This document shows positions 35,637 to 45,387 of a DNA stretch of 64,000 bases, piece after piece. How positions within the stretch are numbered: position 1 is the stretch's first letter; each line of letters begins with the position of its first letter. This DNA comes from Pseudolactococcus insecticola. Lineage in GTDB: Bacteria; Bacillota; Bacilli; Lactobacillales; Streptococcaceae. The DNA lies in contig NZ_BLLH01000007.1 in NCBI RefSeq assembly GCF_011170065.1, forward strand, positions 1-64,000. Reading direction: 5' to 3'. A model generated the notes under the pieces. It was given only the letters and a program-made list of their open reading frames with translations. It searched no databases and was not told the DNA's origin. Made by a program: the position numbers and the translations under genes.

Positions 35637-36401
35637 TTACTTGTTCAAATCCGCCCATAAAATAACAGATTCGTCATAGTTTTCTGCGTCAAATGGATCG
35701 ACAGCGACACCAATCACATCGTCTAATTCATTGAAACCAGTCGATGGATTTTGGATGTCTTTGAGTTGCCAAGTCAGCACGACGCCATTATTTTCTTGGA
35801 AAGGTTGACCAAAGTTTTCGTTATTGTACCATTTGGCAAAACTAAGCAGGTTGCTAAATACTGGAACAAAACTCTCACCACTCGGATTTGACAAGGTAGC
35901 AAAGATACGTGCGACTTCATCTTCAGGTGTCGTTCTTGTAAATGCTGGCATCAGATAGTACTTGTCAGCCTGTGCTGCTGCTTGATTTTCTGGTGAAAAA
36001 AGCTTGTTCAAAACGTCAGTATAGCGATTGATAAAAGGCACCAGGTGCTCACGTGGTAACATGGTCGTGTTAGCGGCATCTTGTCCTGCTGGCTGAAGAT
36101 TGAATGCAATCGCGTCAAATTCTTGGTCAACCAAGTCACTAACGACTGACATGAAGTTTTTATTGACATAAGTCAGCTGCTCAGTAATATTTGATTTAAA
36201 TGTCTCAAGTGCCTCAGCCGTTGTAAAAACTGGGATCAGTTTTTTGTCTTCGATTGGTACGACAAACGGTTCTGCGACTGCGACCACTGGAAAGGCATGA
36301 AGGGCATGCACAAAGCCAATATCATCGATAAAATTACCTGCACGCGCCACAAAGCCCTGTACACGCGCATCCAACTCAGGATAAAATTGATAATCTGTCA
36401 T
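35637..36401 (-). CDS. SseB family protein
   Basis: A 254-residue protein resembling SseB N-terminal domain proteins. Markers are VVPIEDKKLIPVFTTAEALETFK (about 70-93) and, later, GESFVPVFSNLLSFAKWYN, the duplicated SseB-type strand-turn. The N-terminal ~60 residues precede these. The protein is cytoplasmic and acidic. The family function in Gram-positive bacteria is unknown. It sits 43 bp upstream of cysE on the same strand. Confidence 0.75.
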   Translation of the reverse strand: MTDYQFYPELDARVQGFVARAGNFIDDIGFVHALHAFPVVAVAEPFVVPIEDKKLIPVFTTAEALETFKSNITEQLTYVNKNFMSVVSDLVDQEFDAIAFNLQPAGQDAANTTMLPREHLVPFINRYTDVLNKLFSPENQAAAQADKYYLMPAFTRTTPEDEVARIFATLSNPSGESFVPVFSNLLSFAKWYNNENFGQPFQENNGVVLTWQLKDIQNPSTGFNELDDVIGVAVDPFDAENYDESVILWADLNK

Positions 36402-36481
36402 TTATTTTCTCATTTCTGGATTTTATATGATTAGTCCTATTTTACCACAAAATCGCTTATTTTTCCCTGTTTTCGGTCAAT

Positions 36482-36505
36482 AAAAAAACGCCCGAGAGCG
36501 TTTTT
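36482..36505 (-). terminator. terminator of the duplicated-domain lipoprotein gene
   Basis: ACGC/GCGT stem with T-run on the minus strand, 20 bases past the stop. Confidence 0.7.
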
Positions 36506-36524
36506 AGATGTTTCATGTACGTGA

Positions 36525-37658
36525 TTAGTTTGCAGCTTTAACGGCAGTTTCACCTGTTACATCAAACTTAGCAGTTGCGTCAAGTTTGTTGTAAGCGTCG
36601 AGTTGATCTTGTGTTGCAAAGTACAAGTTACCATCAATTTTAGCCGTGACTTGTTTACCAGTTGTGTCTTTACCATTTTGTGCGGCAAAACCTGTTGCTG
36701 TTTTGCTCACGTAAACATCACCTTTGATGCCACCATTTGCGATAACAGTATATGGTGAGTTGACAACTACTTTAGCCACAGTTACTGTGTAAGTTTTTGT
36801 CACTTGGTGATCAGAGTTTTGATCATAAAGCGCCACTTTACGCGCGATAGTACCTTTAGAGCCAATGAAAGTTCCATCGATTGTCAATGTTTTACCAGAC
36901 GCATCGATGTCAGTGTTTGCAGCACCAAGCCAGCCTCCGTTTTTGCTCAAACCGTCAGACAATGTTGCAAATTTGTCAGTACCAGCTGTTGCACCAGTTT
37001 TGGCATCAGTGATTTTATTGTAAGTGATTTCGCCACCTTTTGCAGCAACTGAAATGGCACCAGCTTTAACAGCAGTCACATCAGCAGCTTCGACTTTGAC
37101 AGTACCTGTTACAGTTCCTTTGTCAGTAGCATCAAGTGCTTCATAAGCTGTTTTAAGGTCGTCAGAAGCAAAAATCAAGTTGCCGTCAACTTTACCAGTT
37201 CCTTCAATTTTGAACCCTGGTGCATTGACATAAACGTCACCTTTGACTGTCCCTTGTGCAATGGTAAAGCTTGGTGATTTAACGACCAATTTTGCAACTG
37301 TCAGTGTATAAGTTGCGTCAGGTTTGTGTGTTGTCGGATTAGATTTGTAAAGCGCAAGTTCACGATTGACTTGACCGTCACCTGCAAAGAGACCATTAAC
37401 TGTCAAAGTTTTGCCAGACGCATCAAGGTCTTTCGTGATACCATTCAGCCAAGCACCATCAGCAGCAACAGCTTTTGTCAGCGTATCAAAGCTGTCAGTT
37501 CCAGCTGTTGCGCCAGTGAATGCTTCAGCAGTTTTCGCAGTTGAGCTTGCTGTTGTTTTATCATCAGATGATTTGCTGTCAGAGTCGCCACAAGCTGTCA
37601 AAATAGTGACTGACAATGCAGAAACTGCAAGAAGTGAGATGAGTTTAGATTTTTTCAT
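36525..37658 (-). CDS. lipoprotein with two tandem homologous domains
   Basis: A 377-residue predicted lipoprotein. The signal peptide ends in lipobox LTAC (Cys about residue 23), and a Ser/Asp/Lys/Thr-rich linker runs to about 48. Two repeats of about 160 residues follow, at about 50-205 and 222-377. Both contain GATAGTDxFxTL, DASGKTLT, ALY, TYTxTVAK, GDVYV and DGNLxFA. The domain is not one I recognise by name. The Thr/Val/Lys composition suggests an extracellular beta-rich fold. A perfect-consensus cre site upstream suggests catabolite control. Confidence 0.8.
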   Translation of the reverse strand: MKKSKLISLLAVSALSVTILTACGDSDSKSSDDKTTASSTAKTAEAFTGATAGTDSFDTLTKAVAADGAWLNGITKDLDASGKTLTVNGLFAGDGQVNRELALYKSNPTTHKPDATYTLTVAKLVVKSPSFTIAQGTVKGDVYVNAPGFKIEGTGKVDGNLIFASDDLKTAYEALDATDKGTVTGTVKVEAADVTAVKAGAISVAAKGGEITYNKITDAKTGATAGTDKFATLSDGLSKNGGWLGAANTDIDASGKTLTIDGTFIGSKGTIARKVALYDQNSDHQVTKTYTVTVAKVVVNSPYTVIANGGIKGDVYVSKTATGFAAQNGKDTTGKQVTAKIDGNLYFATQDQLDAYNKLDATAKFDVTGETAVKAAN

Positions 37659-37722
37659 TGTTAAAAAATCTCCTTTTTTCCAATTTGGTATAGTCCGAAT
37701 TTCTGAAACGTTTTTTGATTTC

Positions 37723-37736
37723 TGAAATCGTTTACA
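37723..37736 (-). promoter_or_regulatory. CcpA cre site upstream of the lipoprotein gene
   Basis: On the minus strand TGTAAACGATTTCA matches TGWAANCGNTNWCA at every defined position. It lies about 65 bases before the ATG, at the promoter region. Confidence 0.7.
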
Positions 37737-37897
37737 ATAACAATTTTATCACGTCTTAAAAATCTTGTCAAGTTATAATTAAGGTTTTCACAAAGGTCAC
37801 AAACTTGTTATTTTATTTGACTATAGGTAGCACTACTATTTTCCCCATTTTTTTGGTAAAATAGAATCAGTAAATTTATTTGTAGAAATGGACGAAA

Positions 37898-38863
37898 ATG
37901 ACTTACAAAGACAAGCACCTCAAACTTTTCTCACTCAATTCCAACTTGGAGTTGGCTCAAAAAATTTCTGATAACTCAGGTATTCCCCTTGGAAAAATCT
38001 CATCTAAGCAGTTTTCTGACGGTGAAATCCAGATTAATATTGAAGAAAGTGTGCGTGGCTACGACATTTTCATCATCCAATCAACTTCTTACCCTGTCAA
38101 CACTTACCTCTGGGAGTTGCTGATTATGATTGACGCATGTAAACGTGCAAGTGCTAACTCTGTCAATGTTGTCATGCCTTACTACGGCTACGCGCGTCAA
38201 GACCGTACAGCGTCACCACGTGAACCTATCACAGCAAAACTCGTTGCAAATATGCTGACTGAGGCAGGTGCTGATCGTATCTTGACGCTTGATCTTCACG
38301 CCGTCCAAGTTCAAGGCTTCTTTGATATCCCTGCAGACAACCTTTTCACCGTGCCACTTTTTGCTGAGTACTACCGTGCGAAAGGGCTCGCTGGTGATGG
38401 CGTTGTCGTTGTGGCTCCTAAAAATTCTGGTATCAAACGGGCTCGCTCCCTTGCAGAATACTTGGAAAGTCCGATTGCCATCGTTGATTATGCTGACGAT
38501 GATCAACAGCGTGAAAATGGTTATGTCATTGGCGATGTCAAGGATAAGCACGTCATTCTCATCGATGACATCCTAAACACTGGCAAAACTTTTTCAAGTG
38601 CTGCTGCGATTGTTCGTGACGCTGGTGCAAAAGAAGTCTACGCTGTTTCATCGCATGGTCTTTTCACACCTGGTGCTGCTGCGCGTCTTGACGCTGCTGA
38701 CATCAAGGAAGTCCTCGTTACAGACTCCGTTAAGACTGAGACACCAAAACCTGCGGCAGTGCAGTATCTGAGCGCAGCGCCGCTCCTTGCCCACGCCATC
38801 ATTCGCATCCACGAAAACAAACCCGTCAGCCCGCTTTTCAACTACAATAAAAGCGCTGACTAA
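37898..38863 (+). CDS. prs: ribose-phosphate pyrophosphokinase
   Basis: A 321-residue PRPP synthase feeding purine, pyrimidine, histidine and NAD synthesis. Markers are the flexible-loop residues in [29 protein letters not shown] and the PRPP loop [12 protein letters not shown]. Length is normal. The upstream sequence has an extended -10 TGGTAAAAT (about 37853). The gene heads a prs-cysteine desulfurase-DUF1831 unit that is conserved in Streptococcaceae. Confidence 0.96.
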   Translation: MTYKDKHLKLFSLNSNLELAQKISDNSGIPLGKISSKQFSDGEIQINIEESVRGYDIFIIQSTSYPVNTYLWELLIMIDACKRASANSVNVVMPYYGYARQDRTASPREPITAKLVANMLTEAGADRILTLDLHAVQVQGFFDIPADNLFTVPLFAEYYRAKGLAGDGVVVVAPKNSGIKRARSLAEYLESPIAIVDYADDDQQRENGYVIGDVKDKHVILIDDILNTGKTFSSAAAIVRDAGAKEVYAVSSHGLFTPGAAARLDAADIKEVLVTDSVKTETPKPAAVQYLSAAPLLAHAIIRIHENKPVSPLFNYNKSAD

Positions 38864-38893
38864 CTCATTTATACCTATAAAGGAGGTCATCAT

Positions 38894-40015
38894 ATGATTT
38901 ACCTCGATAATGCTGCAACCACACCAGTTCTACCTGAAGTGGCACAAGATATGTTTGACGTTCTGACCACTACTTTTGGCAATCCGTCAAGCATTCATAG
39001 CTACGGTCGGGCTGCTGGTAAGGTTGTTCGTGATGCCAGAAAAACGATTGCAACCATCCTTGACGTACCCGTCAGAAACCTGATTTTTACATCAGGTGGC
39101 TCTGAGGCCAATAACCAAGCCATCATCGGCTATGCGCTTGCTAACCGCGACAAAGGCAACCATATTCTAACAACCGCTATCGAACACCATTCTGTACTTC
39201 ACGCAGTCGAATACCTGCGTGATCGCCATGGTTTTGAGGTGACATTTGTCAAACCGCACGCCGATGGTAGCTTCACTGCTGATTTGATTGCAGATGCTTT
39301 GAGAGATGATACGATATTAGTTTCAACCATGTATGCCAATAACGAAACAGGACAGATTTTGCCAATTGCTGAGATTTCGCAGCTACTTACCACGCATCAG
39401 GCAGTTTATCATGTTGATGCCGTGCAAGTCATGGGAAAAATTGCGGTTGAACCCGTCGCACTTGGCATTGATTTCTTATCTGCCTCAGCCCACAAGTTCC
39501 ACGGACCAAAAGGCGTTGGATTTCTTTATCACAGCGACCTAAAATTTGATAACCTCATTCACGGCGGTGACCAAGAAGAAGGGCGGCGTGCTGGTACTGA
39601 AAATATTCACAGTATTGTTGGCATGGCACGAGCACTTGCTATTTCAGCTGAAAATCTTGAGACTAATTTTGATAAGGTCACTGCGCTCAAGACGCAACTT
39701 TTGTCAGAATTGCAAACTCTTGACTTCTACACCAACCATTTCGGCGAAGCCGTCATGCCACACGTCTTAAATCTCGGATTTCCCGGTGTCAATCAAGACT
39801 TACTGCTGATGAAACTCGATTTGCAAGGCGTTGCTATCTCGACTGGATCAGCTTGCACGGCAGGGGCAATTGAGCCATCACACGTACTTGCGGCAGTCTA
39901 TGGAGATGATGACATCAAGCTCAAAGAATCCGTCAGAGTTTCTCTGTCTGATATGACCACTTCTGATGAGATCCACGGATTCATCAAGATTCTGACCGAT
40001 ATTTTACAAGGATGA
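38894..40015 (+). CDS. cysteine desulfurase (NifS/IscS type)
   Basis: A 373-residue PLP enzyme that removes sulfur from cysteine, giving alanine and a persulfide. The PLP lysine is in SASAHKFHGPKGVG. The catalytic cysteine is in the STGSACTAGAIEPS loop. The opening MIYLDNAATTPV is typical of group I NifS. A strong AAGGAGG precedes the ATG. The adjacent DUF1831 gene suggests supply of sulfur for tRNA thiolation or Fe-S assembly rather than the SufS route; the exact partner is unknown. Confidence 0.93.
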   Translation: MIYLDNAATTPVLPEVAQDMFDVLTTTFGNPSSIHSYGRAAGKVVRDARKTIATILDVPVRNLIFTSGGSEANNQAIIGYALANRDKGNHILTTAIEHHSVLHAVEYLRDRHGFEVTFVKPHADGSFTADLIADALRDDTILVSTMYANNETGQILPIAEISQLLTTHQAVYHVDAVQVMGKIAVEPVALGIDFLSASAHKFHGPKGVGFLYHSDLKFDNLIHGGDQEEGRRAGTENIHSIVGMARALAISAENLETNFDKVTALKTQLLSELQTLDFYTNHFGEAVMPHVLNLGFPGVNQDLLLMKLDLQGVAISTGSACTAGAIEPSHVLAAVYGDDDIKLKESVRVSLSDMTTSDEIHGFIKILTDILQG

Positions 40016-40030
40016 AAGGAGCCTCATCTC

Positions 40031-40372
40031 ATGGCTTTCGTAACTGAGAAACACCTCGATGACAGCCGCTATACTTATAAGTTGTCACCAAAAATCAAAA
40101 AATATACACTTGCTGATACGACTTTTATGAAAAATAAAGTCGGCAACTTTGAACTCAGCCGTGTTTTGGAAAACGTCCCAAACTCTGGCGAAGGACCGCT
40201 GCTTAAAATCACAGTAAAATCTGATCTGACAGGCTTCAAGCTGTCAATCACTGACAAGTCAGGTCTTAGAAATATCAATATATTCAAATCTGTCGATAAC
40301 AAAATCATCCAAGATAAATTCTATTTTCAGCTAGATGCACTGGTTGATCGCAATATTTTTACCAAGGAATGA
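40031..40372 (+). CDS. DUF1831 family protein
   Basis: A 113-residue small basic protein of the DUF1831 family, found almost exclusively downstream of a cysteine desulfurase gene in lactic acid bacteria. Conserved pieces visible are YTYKLSPKIKKYTLADTTF, KNKVGNFELSR and FYFQLDALVDR. It has no cysteine and no membrane segment. It lies 15 bp after the desulfurase gene and ends at a terminator. A partner or accessory role to the desulfurase is inferred from context only. Confidence 0.85.
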   Translation: MAFVTEKHLDDSRYTYKLSPKIKKYTLADTTFMKNKVGNFELSRVLENVPNSGEGPLLKITVKSDLTGFKLSITDKSGLRNINIFKSVDNKIIQDKFYFQLDALVDRNIFTKE

Positions 40373-40375
40373 CCC

Positions 40376-40410
40376 AAAAAAGAGAAACTCGCAAGTGAGC
40401 TTCTCTTTTT
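40376..40410 (+). terminator. terminator of prs-desulfurase-DUF1831
   Basis: AAAAAGAGAA/TTCTCTTTTT with an inner CTC/GTG pairing directly after the DUF1831 stop. Confidence 0.85.
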
Positions 40411-40431
40411 GATTGCTTATATTTCCGACGC

Positions 40432-40465
40432 AAAAAAGCACCCAGACCAAAGTCTGAGTGCTTTT
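40432..40465 (-). terminator. tuf terminator
   Basis: GAAAAGCACtCAGAC/GTCTGgGTGCTTTTTT on the minus strand, about 48 bases past the tuf stop. Confidence 0.85.
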
Positions 40466-40512
40466 CGTATCCATTGTCCGACCAATAGATAGTTACGGAA
40501 GTCTAAAATGAA

Positions 40513-41709
40513 TTAAGCTTCGATTTCTGCTACGATACCTGAACCAACAGTACGGCCACCTTCACGAATAGAGAAAGTAGTACCTTGTTCAACGGCGATT
40601 GGGTGGATCAATTCAACGTCGATAGAAACGTTATCTCCAGGCATTACCATTTCAGTACCAGCTGGGAGTTTGATTGAACCAGTTACGTCAGTTGTACGGA
40701 AGTAGAACTGTGGACGGTAGTTATCGAAGAATGGCGTATGACGGCCACCTTCTTCTTTAGACAAGATGTAAACTTCGCCTTTGAATTGTTTGTGAGGTGT
40801 GATTGAACCTGGTTTAGCAATAACTTGACCACGTTCGATATCGTCACGTTGAACACCACGAAGAAGGACACCTACGTTATCGCCGGCCATACCTTCGTCA
40901 AGTTGTTTACGGAACATTTCAACACCAGTTACGACTGCAGTTGCGATATCTTCTTTGATACCAACGATTGCGATTTCGTCATTGACGTGAACTGTACCAC
41001 GGTCGATACGACCTGATGCAACGGTACCACGACCAGTGATTGAGAAGACATCTTCGACTGGCAAAAGCAAAGGTTTGTCAGTGTCACGTTCTGGTGTTGG
41101 GATGTATGAGTCAACAGTATCCATCAATTCCATGATGATATCTTCGTATTCAGTGTCGCCTTCAAGGGCTTTAAGAGCTGAACCGATGATAACTGGAGTG
41201 TCATCGCCTGGGAAGTCGTATTCTGAAAGGAGGTCACGGACTTCCATTTCAACGAGTTCAAGCAATTCTTCATCGTCAACAAGGTCTTTTTTGTTAAGGA
41301 AAACGATCAATTTACCAACACCAACTTGACGTGAAAGCAAGATGTGTTCACGTGTTTGTGGCATAGGACCGTCAGTTGCAGCTACTACAAGGATCGCACC
41401 GTCCATTTGGGCAGCACCTGTGATCATGTTTTTAACGTAGTCCGCGTGACCTGGCGCATCGATATGGGCATAGTGACGTTTTTCAGTTTCGTACTCAACG
41501 TGAGCAGTATTGATTGTAATACCACGTTCGCGTTCTTCTGGCGCAGCATCGATTGATGCGTAGTCTTTAGGTGTGTTTACTGATGAAGGCAAACGACGTG
41601 ACAAAACAGTCGTGATTGCAGCAGTAAGTGTAGTTTTACCATGGTCAACGTGTCCGATAGTACCGACGTTTACGTGTGGTTTCGAACGATCGTATTTTTC
41701 TTTAGCCAT
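40513..41709 (-). CDS. tuf: translation elongation factor Tu
   Basis: A 398-residue GTPase that delivers aminoacyl-tRNA to the ribosome. The G motifs are intact: [37 protein letters not shown] and SALKALEG. Domains 2 and 3 follow at about 205-300 and 301-398. Codon use is strongly biased, as expected. It is monocistronic: a strong promoter at 41789-41816, an AAAGGAG SD and its own terminator. Confidence 0.98.
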   Translation of the reverse strand: MAKEKYDRSKPHVNVGTIGHVDHGKTTLTAAITTVLSRRLPSSVNTPKDYASIDAAPEERERGITINTAHVEYETEKRHYAHIDAPGHADYVKNMITGAAQMDGAILVVAATDGPMPQTREHILLSRQVGVGKLIVFLNKKDLVDDEELLELVEMEVRDLLSEYDFPGDDTPVIIGSALKALEGDTEYEDIIMELMDTVDSYIPTPERDTDKPLLLPVEDVFSITGRGTVASGRIDRGTVHVNDEIAIVGIKEDIATAVVTGVEMFRKQLDEGMAGDNVGVLLRGVQRDDIERGQVIAKPGSITPHKQFKGEVYILSKEEGGRHTPFFDNYRPQFYFRTTDVTGSIKLPAGTEMVMPGDNVSIDVELIHPIAVEQGTTFSIREGGRTVGSGIVAEIEA

Positions 41710-41788
41710 TTTTAAAAATGTCTCCTTTAGAATAAAAAATATATTTTTTAGACAGACTGCGCATTACGACAATCTACCATTACTCTTA

Positions 41789-41816
41789 ATTATAAAGGAT
41801 TTTTGAAAAAAAGCAA
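41789..41816 (-). promoter_or_regulatory. tuf promoter
   Basis: TTGCTT (41816-41811), 16 bases, TATAAT (41794-41789) on the minus strand. A 16-bp A/T palindrome AAAAAATATATTTTTT (41734-41749) lies in the leader. Confidence 0.75.
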
Positions 41817-41905
41817 GCATTTAGCGATAAAAAGATTATTTTTTGTCTATTTTCAGGAAAATGGTGTAAAATAAGCATATAAGACCTACTAGAAAAGAGA
41901 AAAAA

Positions 41906-42103
41906 ATGGCACTAACATTCAAAAAACGTGATGATTTGGACAAAGTTTTGGGTGACTTGGCAGCACTACCGCCCCAAGTTGAAATCAACGATCTTGAAAA
42001 AATCGAAAAAACTTCTGATAAGAAGGTCAAATCTCCAGAAGACTTTCTGAAAAACACCGATACGCAAGAATCACAAGAAGATAACGTGCAAAATGCTAAG
42101 TAA
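41906..42103 (+). CDS. small acidic protein, SPJ_0845-like
   Basis: A 65-residue, highly charged soluble protein opening MALTFKKRDDLDKVLGDLAALP. It resembles a short streptococcal family known by the locus-type name SPJ_0845, whose function is unknown. It has no signal, membrane segment or cysteine. An AAAGAGAAA SD precedes the ATG. It overlaps the downstream permease gene by 11 bases, which implies co-translation with the permease pair. Confidence 0.7.
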   Translation: MALTFKKRDDLDKVLGDLAALPPQVEINDLEKIEKTSDKKVKSPEDFLKNTDTQESQEDNVQNAK

Positions 42104-43001
42104 TTTACCAGATGCGGTCTCACAACTAGCTGCGATCTTTCTATCTATTATTATAGAAGCTTTGCCTTTCGTCCTGTTTGGTTGCCTGGTGTCTGGTTTT
42201 ATTGAGACCTACCTCTCACCCGAGATTGTCTACAAGTTTTTGCCCAAACAACGCTTTTTACGTGTGATTGTGGGCATTATCGCGGGCTTCTTTTTTCCAT
42301 CCTGCGAATGTGGCATTGTGCCCATCGTTAACCGTTTTTTAGAGAAGAAAGTCCCATCTTATACAGGTATTCCTTTTTTGATTGCGGCGCCGATTATCAA
42401 CCCTGTCGTGCTCTTTGCAACGTTTGTTGCTTTTGGCAATTCCTTTAAGTTTGCCTTTTTGCGTCTGTCTGGTGCCTTAATCATTGCTTTAGTGGTCGGA
42501 CTTGTACTGGCTTATTTGCTTGGGGATGAACCGATTCTTCTTGCAACTCAATCTCATGATGCACACGATCATCATGACCACACTCACAGCCTTAATCGTG
42601 GTCAAAAGTTCTGGTCCGCCTTGTCGCACGCAGTCGATGAATTTTTCGACACAGGACGCTACCTGATTTTTGGGAGTCTTATTGCGTCAACGATACAGGT
42701 TTTTGTGCCAACAAAATGGCTGACCAGTGTCACGCACAACCCCTTTACGGCGATTTTGCTCATGATGCTTTTTGCCTTACTACTATCACTTTGTAGCGAG
42801 GCAGATGCCTTCATCGGCGCTAGTTTACTCAACCTTTTTGGTACAGCACCGATTATTGCCTTTCTGCTTTTCGGGCCCATCATCGACATTAAAAACTTAC
42901 TCATGATGAAACGCTATTTCCGCTCACGCTTTATCGTAAAATACGTGCTCGGCGTCTCATTTCTCGTGATTATGATTGGAATGGGGGTGAGCTTCCTATG
43001 A
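42093..43001 (+). CDS. permease of the YcgR/YraQ (DUF318) family
   Basis: A 302-residue integral membrane protein with about eight helices. The two family signatures are FFPSCECGIVPIVNRFL (about 68-84) with CxCG, and LCSEADAFIGASLL (about 230-243). A histidine-rich loop (DAHDHHDHTHSLN, about 154-166) separates the halves and could bind metal. The family partners a TIGR03943 protein, encoded next with a 4-bp overlap. The pair's substrate is unknown; metal or thiol-related transport has been suggested for relatives. Confidence 0.85.
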   Translation: MLSNLPDAVSQLAAIFLSIIIEALPFVLFGCLVSGFIETYLSPEIVYKFLPKQRFLRVIVGIIAGFFFPSCECGIVPIVNRFLEKKVPSYTGIPFLIAAPIINPVVLFATFVAFGNSFKFAFLRLSGALIIALVVGLVLAYLLGDEPILLATQSHDAHDHHDHTHSLNRGQKFWSALSHAVDEFFDTGRYLIFGSLIASTIQVFVPTKWLTSVTHNPFTAILLMMLFALLLSLCSEADAFIGASLLNLFGTAPIIAFLLFGPIIDIKNLLMMKRYFRSRFIVKYVLGVSFLVIMIGMGVSFL

Positions 43002-43804
43002 TTCGTTTTTTGATTTTATCGGGTTATTTTGAGCTCATGATGTATCTACAGCTCACAGGTAAGCTCAACCAGTACATCAATACACATTACAGCTATCTTG
43101 CGGTGCTTTCTGCCATCCTATCCCTGATTTTAGCGATTGTACAGCTGATTAATTGGATGCGACGCACGACGCATGATAGTCACGGTTTAACACGTTCTGC
43201 AAAGGTTATCTCAATTATCTTGCTTGCTTTGCCGCTACTTTCATCTGTTGCCATTCCGTCTAAAACGCTTGATGCGACGATTGTCTCAGCTAAAGGCTTT
43301 AACTTTCCGCTAGCAGAAGGCTCTGGCGACTCCTCTGATGGCACGCAGATTCAGTATTTGCAGCCAAATACAAGCCTTTATTTCACAAAATCTGCCTATG
43401 ATAAGATTATGAAAAAAGAGCTTGCCAAGTACGAGGATAAGTCCGATATTACGATTACCACGGCAAATTACATGGAAATCATGGAATTGATTTATAACTT
43501 TCCAGGGACATTTGAAGGAAAAACAGTCAGCTACTCCGGCTTTGTCTACAATGATCCGACCGACACTAGTGCCCAATTCCTCTTTCGATTTGGGATTATT
43601 CATTGTATTGCTGACTCTGGTGTTTTCGGCTTGCGAACGCTTTCTGACGGCAGTTCTTATCCTAACAATACTTGGATTAAGATTACAGGTCAGATTCAGA
43701 TGGCTTATTATGCACCGTTCAAGCGTGAAATTCCGATTGTCAAGCCTGAACACATTGCCAAAATCCAAAAACCTGAAAATCCGTACGTTTACCGTACTTT
43801 TTGA
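42998..43804 (+). CDS. TIGR03943 family putative permease subunit (YcgQ/DUF1980)
   Basis: A 268-residue protein with two or three N-terminal membrane helices (about 5-25, 32-50, 72-88) followed by a predicted extracellular domain of about 170 residues. The domain contains YSGFVYND, FRFGIIHCIADSGVFGL and the end VYRTF. This is the standard partner of YcgR-type permeases, and the two genes overlap by ATGA. The Cys in the IIHCIAD motif is conserved in the family as I recall it. Transported substrate not known. Confidence 0.85.
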   Translation: MIRFLILSGYFELMMYLQLTGKLNQYINTHYSYLAVLSAILSLILAIVQLINWMRRTTHDSHGLTRSAKVISIILLALPLLSSVAIPSKTLDATIVSAKGFNFPLAEGSGDSSDGTQIQYLQPNTSLYFTKSAYDKIMKKELAKYEDKSDITITTANYMEIMELIYNFPGTFEGKTVSYSGFVYNDPTDTSAQFLFRFGIIHCIADSGVFGLRTLSDGSSYPNNTWIKITGQIQMAYYAPFKREIPIVKPEHIAKIQKPENPYVYRTF

Positions 43805-43825
43805 CCGCTATCTAGCGGTTTTTTT
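43803..43825 (+). terminator. terminator after the permease pair
   Basis: CCGCTA-TC-TAGCGG and seven T residues. An extended -10 (TGGTATAAT, 43825-43833) for zwf abuts the T-run. Confidence 0.8.
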
Positions 43826-43867
43826 GGTATAATTAAAAGAAGATATAAACAATTTTGGAGAAAATAC

Positions 43868-45352
43868 ATGAGTAAAGCAGTGTTTACAATATTTGGCGCA
43901 AGCGGTGACTTAGCTAAGCGCAAACTCTATCCGTCACTTTTTCGTCTTTACAAATCTGGCGTTCTGACGGAGAACTTTGCTGTGATTGGGACAGCTCGCA
44001 GACCTTGGACTAAGGACTTTTTTGAGGGCGTTGTCTTGGATGCGATTGCTGATTTGACAACATCAAAAACTGAGGCCCAGCAGTTCGCCTCACACTTCTA
44101 CTATCAAAGTCATGATGTTGAGGACGCTGCACATTATCATACACTAAAAGTCCTGCAAGAAGACCTTTGCAAACGATACGAAACTGATCATAACAAAGTC
44201 TTCTTTCTAGCCATGGCGCCTCAATTTTTCGGAACCATTGCAAGTCATCTCAAGTCTGAAGCTATTGTTGATGGGCAAGGCTTTGAGCGCCTGATTATCG
44301 AAAAACCTTTCGGCACTGATTTAACTAGCGCAAAAGCACTTAACCAGGCACTTTCTGAGACATTTAACGAAGATCAGATTTTCAGAATCGACCACTATCT
44401 CGGCAAAGAAATGATTCAAAATATTTTCGCCGTTCGTTTTGCAAATATTTTATTTGAACATGTCTGGAACCGAGATTTTATCGACAATATCCAGATTACA
44501 TTTGCAGAGTCTATCGGTGTTGAAGACCGGGGTGGCTATTATGATCAATCTGGCGCCTTAAAAGACATGGTGCAAAATCATATCTTACAAGTGCTTTCAA
44601 TCCTCGCCATGGATAAACCAGCGTCATTTTCAAGCGCTGATGTGCTACCTGAGAAGATCAAGGTCCTAGAAAATCTACGCATGCCAGATGACAAACTCAT
44701 CGTTGAAAACTTTGTCCGTGGTCAATACCAGGCGGGTCATATCAACGAAAATGACTACCCTGCCTATATTGATGAGGCATCTGTCGCTCCTGACTCTAAA
44801 ACTGAAACATTTGCAAGTGGTGTATTCTTTGTAGACACCGAGCGATTCCAAGACGTTCCCTTCTTTTTCAGAACAGGTAAACGCTTGACTGAAAAAGGAA
44901 CGCGGATCAATATCGTTTTCAAAAATGATGCCAATATCTTCTCACAAGAGGTCGCACAAAATATCCTCACGATCTACATCCAGCCAACTGAAGGTTTCTC
45001 TCTTCAAGTCAATGGTAAAGAAGTCGGCAAAAATTTTGCTATTGAACCTGTCAAACTTGATTTCCGTCATGACGCAGATGCGCTTGGCAACTCACCTGAA
45101 GCCTATGAAAAACTCATGTACGACGTGCTAAATGGCGACTCAACCAACTTCAGCCATTGGCATGAAGTCAAGGCGTCATGGACTCTGATTGATGAGGTAG
45201 TCAAGGCTTGGCAAGCTGATAAAACGCCGCTTAGCTATTACAAAGCTGGGTCAATGGGACCACGTGAAAGCTTTGACTTGCTTGAAAAATACGGCACCAG
45301 CTGGATTTGGCAGCCAGATGTTTGGTATCGTGACCGTGATTTATTACAATGA
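43868..45352 (+). CDS. zwf: glucose-6-phosphate 1-dehydrogenase
   Basis: A 494-residue first enzyme of the oxidative pentose phosphate pathway, producing NADPH and 6-phosphogluconolactone. The nucleotide-binding GASGDLAKRKLYPS (about 8-21) and active-site RIDHYLGKE (about 173-181) are intact. Length is normal. The gene has its own extended -10 right behind the previous operon's terminator and a GGAG SD, and it ends at a perfect bidirectional terminator. Confidence 0.97.
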   Translation: MSKAVFTIFGASGDLAKRKLYPSLFRLYKSGVLTENFAVIGTARRPWTKDFFEGVVLDAIADLTTSKTEAQQFASHFYYQSHDVEDAAHYHTLKVLQEDLCKRYETDHNKVFFLAMAPQFFGTIASHLKSEAIVDGQGFERLIIEKPFGTDLTSAKALNQALSETFNEDQIFRIDHYLGKEMIQNIFAVRFANILFEHVWNRDFIDNIQITFAESIGVEDRGGYYDQSGALKDMVQNHILQVLSILAMDKPASFSSADVLPEKIKVLENLRMPDDKLIVENFVRGQYQAGHINENDYPAYIDEASVAPDSKTETFASGVFFVDTERFQDVPFFFRTGKRLTEKGTRINIVFKNDANIFSQEVAQNILTIYIQPTEGFSLQVNGKEVGKNFAIEPVKLDFRHDADALGNSPEAYEKLMYDVLNGDSTNFSHWHEVKASWTLIDEVVKAWQADKTPLSYYKAGSMGPRESFDLLEKYGTSWIWQPDVWYRDRDLLQ

Positions 45353-45353
45353 T

Positions 45354-45386
45354 AAAAAGCTGATTTCAAATTTGAAATCAGCTTTT
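45354..45386. terminator. perfect bidirectional terminator between zwf and the KimA-like gene
   Basis: A 32-bp perfect palindrome, AAAAGCTGATTTCAAA and its exact inverse, lies between converging genes. Confidence 0.85.
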
Positions 45387-45387
45387 C

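Noticed and set aside
38213-38551. Minus-strand ORF inside prs, and similar antisense ORFs elsewhere
   Set aside because: Each lies within a well-supported gene on the other strand and shows no domain, SD or context.
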